Assembly: GCA_020284085.1 (NCBI GenBank)
Contig: JACEVL010000203.1
Location: forward strand, 1 to 64,000
Source: Aporrectodea caliginosa
Lineage: Eukaryota > Annelida > Clitellata > Crassiclitellata > Lumbricidae
Reading direction: 5' to 3'
DNA: 64,000 nt
The notes beneath the pieces were generated by a model that saw only the letters and a list, made by a program, of their open reading frames with translations, made no database searches and was not told the DNA's origin. A program made the translations under genes and the position numbers. Of this stretch, positions 57,892 to 64,000 are shown piece after piece (the first letter of the stretch is position 1; each line of letters starts with the position of its first letter).

Positions 57892-58036
57892 TTGTATTGT
57901 ACTCCACGTTTATAATGCGACCGAGCCACCCGCAGTAAAGATCCGAGAAATTAATCTCTGATAAATCCGACCCGACCGGGAAGCGAACCCGGGGCCGGCG
58001 TGACGAGCAGGCTACCAACCCACTCGGCCACTCAGG
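57892..58036 (-). mobile_element. tRNA-derived SINE (family E)
   Basis: On the minus strand TGGCCGAGTGGGTTGGTAGC (A-box-like) and CCCGGGTTCGCTTCCCGG (B-box), then TTATCAGAGATTAATTTCTC and GCATTATAAACGTGG. I see no tRNA acceptor stem, so a SINE rather than a tRNA gene. Confidence 0.7.
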
Positions 58037-58318
58037 ATTTAGTAGTTACCGTGCTGGACTGATGATCGAGAGGTCAGAGGTTCAAATCCCCATAAGGGCA
58101 GAAATTTGGTTTGAAATTTCTGCTCCACCAGCACCCTAGCCAACTCAGTTATAATGAGCACACTGACCGTACACTGTCTGTGGAAAGAAAAGATGGCAAG
58201 AGAGTGAAGTGGCCAACCATCTTCATATGCCAAGGTTAAGAAAATGAAGTTGCTAACAAGTCATACCCATGGCTGCCTCAGAGCAAGCTTAAGGGACTGC
58301 TCTTCTTCTTCTTCTTAA
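58037..58318 (+). mobile_element. tRNA-derived SINE (family B)
   Basis: TTAGTAGTTACCGTGCTGGA, GAGGTTCAAATCCCCATAAG, ACACTGTCTGTGGAAAGAAA and a CTGCTCTTCTTCTTCTTCTT tail. Confidence 0.86.
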
Positions 58319-59362
58319 GAAGACTTAAGTGAAACTGTAATCGAAACTGCAGTTCATTGGAGAATTCCAGTCAAACTCTGATGTATGTCAACAACCAAAA
58401 TACTCAAAACAATCTAGCACAGTTAACAAAAGCAGAACTTCATACAGAGACGGTTGCTTTAGACAAATCTTCGTCCAGGGTGACACCAAGATTCTTGATA
58501 TGTTTTGGTTCCCAGTCCAGAAAACTTTCCACTCACATCTTACAAATCATGTGGCTGCCACACATCACTCACATAACTGAAATTTTCCTGATTCAATTTT
58601 CGCTAGCTGGAAGACACCAAAGCAGCCCATTGCTCCCACTGTAACAGTCAGGTTTTGACAAATGAGTGCATGCAAAAGGGATTGATATGGTCCACCTTAG
58701 ACTGATCTTTATCCACGAGGACAGTAAATACCTGGTAACCTGGATGATGCTGTGTAATTCCCAGTCAAAGAATTCTGCCATTAATGTCTCCTAGCCAATC
58801 TTTTCATCTGCCTGCAATGTGCCTTACCATATAAACAAAGATTTTGCCACATTCAGTAGCAGCCAATATGAAGATATTCTGGCTGTACCTCCCACTAAAA
58901 CAGCCCGTGTTTTGATACACAACCAACGACATCAAATGAGTGGCAAGTGGCTACATAATGAGAATGAATAAGGAAGCAAGTCAGTGCAGCTAAGTGAGCT
59001 TCAAACAGCCTAGTAATAAGTCTGGATGTATTGAGTCAGCTAAAAGTTTGAGTCTCTTCAATCTCTGACATATATTAGTTTCCAGTTATGTACCACACTG
59101 GAAATCAGGAAAACAAAATTTAATTTCACGGACTGGTTACCAAAGATCTGCAGACTAAACCTATATGTAAGACGACCATTTTATGACCCACTGCTCTACG
59201 TAACAAATATACAGATACACTAGTTCTGGTCAACATTCTAAGCAACAAGAAAACCATTTACAACCAACATGTAAATATATCAACAATACTATTCTGGGCA
59301 ACATTTAACACAATACTGCAGAGTACAATGCCAATAAAACCACCATATTGTAAACCACCCAC
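58319..59362. other. 5' end of CADPS intron 1, nothing recognised
   Basis: About 1 kb next to the exon 1 donor without visible repeats. Part of it could hold regulatory sequence; nothing specific can be claimed. Confidence 0.4.
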
Positions 59363-60211
59363 CTGTAAAGCATTGTAGAGAATCTGGTGTTCATACTTCT
59401 TCACAACGAGGATATTCTGAAACATTTCGTAAAGCTGTTCCTTGCTCAGAATCATTTCCGACGTTGCACCGCCCATGCGCTGCGGCCACTTCCGCGGGTC
59501 CTCGTCTCCCCGGAAGATCTGGTCGAATTTCGCCATCCAAGAATTTAACACGGTATCTTTCGTCAGACCCTCGATTTCGGGCAAGCTCCGTATGCGTTTC
59601 TCCACGTTGTTCTTGAAAACTTCCCGAAAGTCATTCGCAGAAGCGCAGCCGCTGCGCACCATCGTGACAACCCGGTCGCTCTTGAGAAACACTTCGTAGT
59701 AGCTCTGAACAGCATTTATAAAAGCCTCATCAGCCGGAATGTTTAGCTCGCCTTTAAGAAACGCCTGGAACTTCTCTTTTGTCGTCTGCAGGTATTGTTT
59801 CGTGACCTTAGTCTGTCGCCTTACCATGTCCGTGGGTTGCTTGGCGTTGAAGGGATAGGCAATGCATCGCATGACGAACACGTACAGGTGCATGCGTTTC
59901 TTCCGATCTTCCTCCTCCTTTTCCGACTTATCCAGTTCCGCATCCCGCTGGTCCTTCTGGTCCCGCTGGTCCCTTTCGGACACCAGCGACGGACTCGGAC
60001 TGGACGGGCGAGCGCTGTTCGTACGGTACAGTAGGTGGCTGCTCCCACCGCCGAGGCTGACGTTGTCCCCACTGCCTCCACTGGCCGCCGACAGACTCCT
60101 CTGGTCGACGCTCCCTAGGAGGCTGTGCAGACCCTCGGAGCAGGTCTCTTCCACAGCCCCCGCCGTCGTCTCCCTGTCATCCGATTCCTCGCTCGACGAC
60201 GGATCCAACAT
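59363..60211 (-). CDS. CADPS: CADPS exon 1 (calcium-dependent secretion activator, residues 1-283)
   Basis: CADPS/CAPS is a cytosolic and vesicle-associated priming factor for Ca2+-triggered exocytosis of dense-core vesicles; it binds PI(4,5)P2 and SNAREs. The exon encodes 283 residues. The start [10 protein letters not shown] matches the conserved start of animal CAPS. A Ser/Gly-rich low-complexity stretch (about 28-80) contains [12 protein letters not shown], and a charged Asp/Glu/Lys/Arg run covers about 79-106. The conserved block then begins: [18 protein letters not shown] (109-126), [18 protein letters not shown] (143-160), [33 protein letters not shown] (256-268). The start is supported by an in-frame TGA at 60241-60239, ten codons upstream, and by G at -3. 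The exon ends at CAG/GTGGGT in phase 0; the open frame runs 34 codons further, but that tail is intronic. The next exon is 47.6 kb away. Confidence 0.97.
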
Positions 60212-60520
60212 GGCAGTAGATACGTAAATCCAATCCGTTCAAATTGTGTGCATTTGGATTTAGATTTTTGACTGAAAATCGATTCAAATTACATCTCCAT
60301 CTCCTCCATCGACATCAACGTATCAATGGCTACATATTATTATGAACCATCCAAACTCAACGACGCATCGAAAAACGTTCGTTTTATTAAGCGCACCGTG
60401 CGACTGACTCGATTACTCCGCCACTGCTCGTACTCTAGCATCATCATATTCGTTTAATTTCAAAATAATCCAGTTGACAAAACGCAACAGGTTACAAGTA
60501 ACACAATTAGTTAATAGAGT
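60212..60520 (-). other. CADPS: CADPS 5' leader and proximal upstream region
   Basis: The reading frame of exon 1 is closed by TGA at 60241-60239, so the Met at 60211 is the first in-frame start. The next few hundred bases carry no recognisable repeat. I see no convincing TATA box and cannot place the transcription start. The leader may contain a further non-coding exon. Confidence 0.45.
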
Positions 60521-60795
60521 CAGGCTAAAGATAATAATTCAAAACAGATACAAGTAATTATAATACAATTAATATGTATCTTTAAACAAGATTCTTGGTA
60601 TGTAATTACATTTATCATTGATTGGGAGATTAAAATTATGAATTCTGGGTCGTAAGTTATATTTGATTTGCTGTGTAGGCGGGAAAATTCCTCGGAGAAC
60701 ATGACATGATTCCCCATAAATAGCCCGAAATAAGCCAGAATCAGCAGCTTGGGACATATCTACAACGCTAGGGGTAGTAGATAAGAGGAAGCCTC
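60521..60795. other. CADPS upstream stretch, nothing recognised
   Basis: AT-rich; the small minus-strand frames show no motif. Confidence 0.4.
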
Positions 60796-60835
60796 ATCAG
60801 TGCCAGTCTCAAGCCTAGATAAAGGAGGAGGGCGA

Positions 60836-61003
60836 GATGGACGTGTTAAGGAGAGTTTTAGGGGGGTTCAAACCCCCAAATAAGTTTCCGAAAATTTTTT
60901 ATATGCTTTTACATGCGAAATACAAAAACCTTAACTTTGGCCACCATTTCCAATGGAAACCCCCTCAAATAACCTCCGAAATTATTTCCTGGCTACGCCC
61001 ATG
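60836..61003. mobile_element. hAT-like MITE (CATGGGCGTA family, copy 3), TSD GAGGGCGA
   Basis: GGGTTCAAACCCCCAAATAA, GCTTTTACATGCGAAATACA and AACCTCCGAAATTATTTCCT match copies 1 and 2. GAGGGCGA is repeated at 60828-60835 and 61004-61011. The host repeat has an empty relative at 55448-55525. Confidence 0.88.
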
Positions 61004-61011
61004 GAGGGCGA

Positions 61012-61800
61012 CGCTGTTATCTTTGTTATTCACACAGTGTCGTTAAACTGAAACTACAACTACCACTGCTAGTACTGACTCAATTCGATGCAGCTGTTGT
61101 TACTAAGCAAAACGAACAAGTCGAAAATGTACATAAAACAAAGTTTACTTCTTAAACAGGCATAAATGGCTTCCTTAATATAATTAGCCTATAATAATCT
61201 TCGTTTAAAATTTTCAATCTGGCAATTACGCAGTTTGATTACAATTCATAGTAGGCCTAGGCTATTAACGGATGATCCCAAGTTATTACTCAAATTTAAC
61301 TGTTTGGCAGCCATGCAAGGCGCCTATCACGTCCTACTATTATTAATGAAATAATAAGAACTTTTTTACTTAGTCTTAGTCTGTAGACGTCTATTATTTA
61401 TGGTAAACAGTTCTTAGATAAGCCAACGCTAATTTGTGTTTAGTCACTAGATGACGCTACGTATTAAACGACGCATTAAAAGCATAATCATACTATATTT
61501 TTAATATGTCATCCATGAAGGTATAGACATTTAAACAGGTAATGGGCGAAAATCCTGATGATTATCGGTCGATTATTTAAGCAAAGCGCAGTCGGTTACA
61601 AAAACGTTCATCGATGAAATTACATAATAAGTAAGTAGCCTATATTTGCAATTGATATGCGCACATGCATTCCATAATAATACATAATTACAGCTATTCA
61701 ATAGAAACGTGTTGCATCTTGCAGCTGTCGTGTAAGAAACTTAAGATTTATGCCTATGCAATTTGAGCAGAAACTCGCTCAACTTAAAACTTACGATCTT
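61012..61800. other. CADPS upstream stretch, nothing recognised
   Basis: After the host repeat (GCTGTTATCTTTGTTATTCA, ACAGTGTCGTTAAACTG) the sequence is AT-rich and unassigned. Confidence 0.4.
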
Positions 61801-61804
61801 TACG

Positions 61805-61930
61805 CTGATTTGGATGTCGCGATAACCGATTGGACAGAGTGTAAGGGTTCGAGCCTCCAGTCAGGCTGTCACTGTATAGTAGGCTATAGACCTTGAGCAA
61901 GTCCTTCACGCATAGTTGCTCAGCGCCATT
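61805..61930 (+). mobile_element. SINE family C
   Basis: ATAACCGATTGGACAGAGTG, AAGGGTTCGAGCCTCCAG, CTTGAGCAAGTCCTTCACGC and GTTGCTCAGCGCCATTATCT. Confidence 0.75.
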
Positions 61931-61985
61931 ATCTACCGGCGTCCGTGTGCATTTTTTATGGGAAGCAAAGTTTTAAATTGTTCGC

Positions 61986-62533
61986 TAGAGAGTGACATGG
62001 GAATTTCCCCGCGGGAAAACCGCGGTAACCGCGGTAAATCCCGCGGTAATGGGGACAACAATTGCGGTAATACCGCGGTAATGGGGACAACAATTGCGGC
62101 AATACCGCGGTAATGGGGTTTACTCTCGCGGTAATACCGCGGTAATGGGGAATGAACCCGCAATAAACCCGGGTGATGTTAAGAACTTGAGAACTGATAA
62201 GGAGATTTTTTATTTCCTGAAGCCTTAATTCTAGTCAGAAATAGTCAGGACTCGGTTAATGCAAACTGTCAGTAAGATAATAACAGACTATTGCAGTATG
62301 CAATACAAATAGATTTGTAAACTAAAAATGTTATTTTTTAAATTTGAATTGGTGTAAACTTTTTGCGGGGAATGTGATGTCGTCCTGCGGGGATGGGGTG
62401 GGGATGGGGAGAAAACCTGCAGGGATGGGGCGGGGATGGGGACAAACCCTACGGGGATGGGGCGGGGATGGGGAAGACTTACTTGTTGCGGGGCGGGGAT
62501 GGGGACGAGATTGCCTCCCCATGTCACTCTCTA
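61986..62533. mobile_element. hAT-like MITE with CCGCGGTAAT and GGGGATGGGG arrays
   Basis: Ends TAGAGAGTGACATGGG and CCCATGTCACTCTCTA are perfect 16-bp inverted repeats. Flanks TTGTTCGC (61978-61985) and TTGTTGGC (62534-62541) match at seven of eight. The left third repeats CCGCGGTAATGGGGACAAC; the right third repeats GGGGATGGGGCGGGGATGGG. Confidence 0.93.
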
Positions 62534-62541
62534 TTGTTGGC

Positions 62542-62879
62542 ACGAGGACTAATGAAGGTGCCGAAAGCAACCGATCGCGTCACCCTCGTCGCTGGCTTCC
62601 GCCACTGGGGAGGTCCAACGCGGATCCCAACAGCCACCAGCGCTTCTGGAAGCATTTGACATGCTATGGAGCCTGTTGTTAGCATGCTGGGATCCCGTTT
62701 TCAGCCATAATAGGCTATATATCTGAACGTTTATTTTTAAAACAAAACTGCTAAACATGCTTTAATTTATACATTTAAATTTTTAGGTTATCTTGGCTAG
62801 TTTGGGTAAAAAATTTAAATGTGAAAAAATCAGCCATTCAACATTAAAAAACTAAGATGATAATTAAATTTTGTATGAC
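62542..62879. other. CADPS upstream stretch, nothing recognised
   Basis: No motif seen. Confidence 0.4.
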
Positions 62880-62887
62880 CACTGAAG

Positions 62888-63047
62888 CAGGCACGTAGCC
62901 AGACCTAAATTCAAGAGGAGGCAACTTCACAAACCATTGGCAAAATCCTGGTTATTAGGGTCATTGGTCAATAGAAGTTCCAGTATATAAAAAAAGCAAG
63001 AGGAGGCAAAGTCTGCCTCCTCGTGCCTCCATGTAGCTACGCCTATG
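62888..63047. mobile_element. hAT-like MITE, TSD CACTGAAG
   Basis: Ends CAGGCACGTAGCCAGACC and GTAGCTACGCCTATG are imperfect inverted repeats. CACTGAAG flanks at 62880-62887 and 63048-63055. The interior has AGAGGAGGCAA near both ends. Confidence 0.9.
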
Positions 63048-63261
63048 CACTGAAGTCTTGATTCTTATTCTTGAAATAACAATAGCAAAATCCAGAGGGG
63101 AGCAAATGCTCCCCTTGTTCCCGATGGGCCTCTCCCTGTGAGCGCCCATGGGCGTCATCGATGTTCTGTTAGGTTATATCGTATGGTCGTGTGCGTGTGA
63201 ATTTCTGAACTTTGGAAGGAGGATCATGTGAAATGCGAAGGTATTGCAGGCTACATAATAA

Positions 63262-63803
63262 CAGTGTGATTTTCCTTACAGATTTTATTTTAGTTATAGT
63301 TATAGTTATAGTTAATGATTTTTATTTTAGTTATAGTTATAGTTATAGTTAGTATTATTTTTAGTTATAGTTATAGTTATAGTTAATGGATTTTTATTTT
63401 AGTTAATTTTAGTTACTACTTAGTTACAATAATTAAGTCTATAAGCAAAATTGTGCGTATTAATACGCTGTTTCACAATTTACTCAGAGCTATGAAAACC
63501 TTTGAAGCATGGGTACATTCAGCTTCATGAATACACGAGTTTCCAAAGTAACTGACAAATTTCACAATAAAAATTTCGCATTTTTCGTTCTCATTTATGT
63601 CGAATCGTCCATATTGCACTTCCTATTTTTATTTTTTGTATTAACGAAAATAAAGATGAATTTTCGTTAGTGTTATTTTCGTTATAGTTATAGTTATAGT
63701 TAATGATATTTTTTAGTTATAGTTATAGTTATCGTTAACGAAATCATTTTATTTTCGTTAACGAACATTTTCGTTATCGTTATCGTTAACGAAAATCACA
63801 CTG
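63262..63803. mobile_element. hAT-like MITE with AGTTAT hexamer arrays, TSD CATAATAA
   Basis: Ends CAGTGTGATTTTC and GAAAATCACACTG are perfect inverted repeats. CATAATAA flanks at 63254-63261 and 63804-63811. Long runs of TTATAG/AGTTAT (63287-63385; 63680-63735) grade into ATCGTTAACGAAAA repeats near the right end. Confidence 0.95.
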
Positions 63804-63811
63804 CATAATAA

Positions 63812-64000
63812 AACCTACATTGTATACATGGAAAAGGAACATCAGTAGACTAACTATTTAATTAAGTGGTGTCTATTTTGCACCGCTACGGCGCGCGCTA
63901 CTGCATGCATAAGCCCAAACTCTTAGGCATTAGGCTGTATACTGCCTAAACTCCACTTTCTCAATCAGAACGTTTTGTTTTCAAGCTGGTTCAATAACTC
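63812..64000. other. Right edge, nothing recognised
   Basis: Short GCGCGCGC-like patch near 63890; otherwise unassigned. Confidence 0.4.

Noticed and set aside
57376..58036. tRNA genes on the basis of A- and B-box-like sequences
   Set aside because: The heads lack a complete cloverleaf with acceptor stem and continue into SINE bodies found elsewhere.
59258..59362. The 34-residue continuation of the exon 1 open frame after residue 283
   Set aside because: Conserved CAPS sequence stops exactly at CAG/GTGGGT and resumes in exon 2, so the tail is read-through into intron 1.

Overview
This window is nuclear DNA of an animal, most likely a marine invertebrate. The one gene I can support is interrupted by spliceosomal introns with GT/AG borders. 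The rest is dense with tRNA-derived SINEs, fragments of CR1-like LINEs, short DNA transposons and very long microsatellites. I cannot name the species. The gene product is strongly conserved with animal CAPS/CADPS but clearly diverged from the vertebrate protein.

The gene is CADPS (calcium-dependent secretion activator), on the minus strand. It starts at 60211 with a conserved first exon of 283 codons. Seven further exons lie at 11747-11667, 11265-11099, 9773-9686, 8981-8860, 7594-7483, 6916-6777 and 5094-5028. They join in phase throughout and encode residues 1-542: the N-terminal conserved region, the C2-like domain and the start of the PH domain. The rest of the PH domain, the MUN/MHD region and the C terminus must lie beyond the left edge. 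I found no ninth exon in 1-5027. Intron 1 is about 47.6 kb and holds most of the window.

Layout by region. 1-540: odd base composition, no feature recognised. 550-3180: inverted arrays of a 153-bp unit around a decayed LINE. 3300-4620: RTE-like fragment and a SINE holding two nested DNA transposons. 5028-11747: exons 8 to 2, with repeats packed into the introns. 11748-59362: intron 1, with SINEs, LINE tails, a 730-bp tandem array (about 27.5-31.6 kb), a CTGT-rich minisatellite (35.2-36.4 kb), kilobase-scale CCAT/GAT/CA/GTAT repeats and many hAT-like MITEs. 59363-60211: CADPS exon 1. 60212-64000: upstream region with four hAT-like MITEs.

The most notable non-genic content is a collection of about 16 hAT-like non-autonomous transposons. 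Most have exact 8-bp target duplications. Several carry their own reiterated subterminal motif. Also notable are a LINE tail flanked by a 63-bp duplication, a SINE ending within about 10 bp of a CADPS splice donor, and several long inverted repeats inside the CADPS transcript. No second protein-coding gene, CRISPR array or convincing functional RNA gene was found. Most long open frames here are translated microsatellites.
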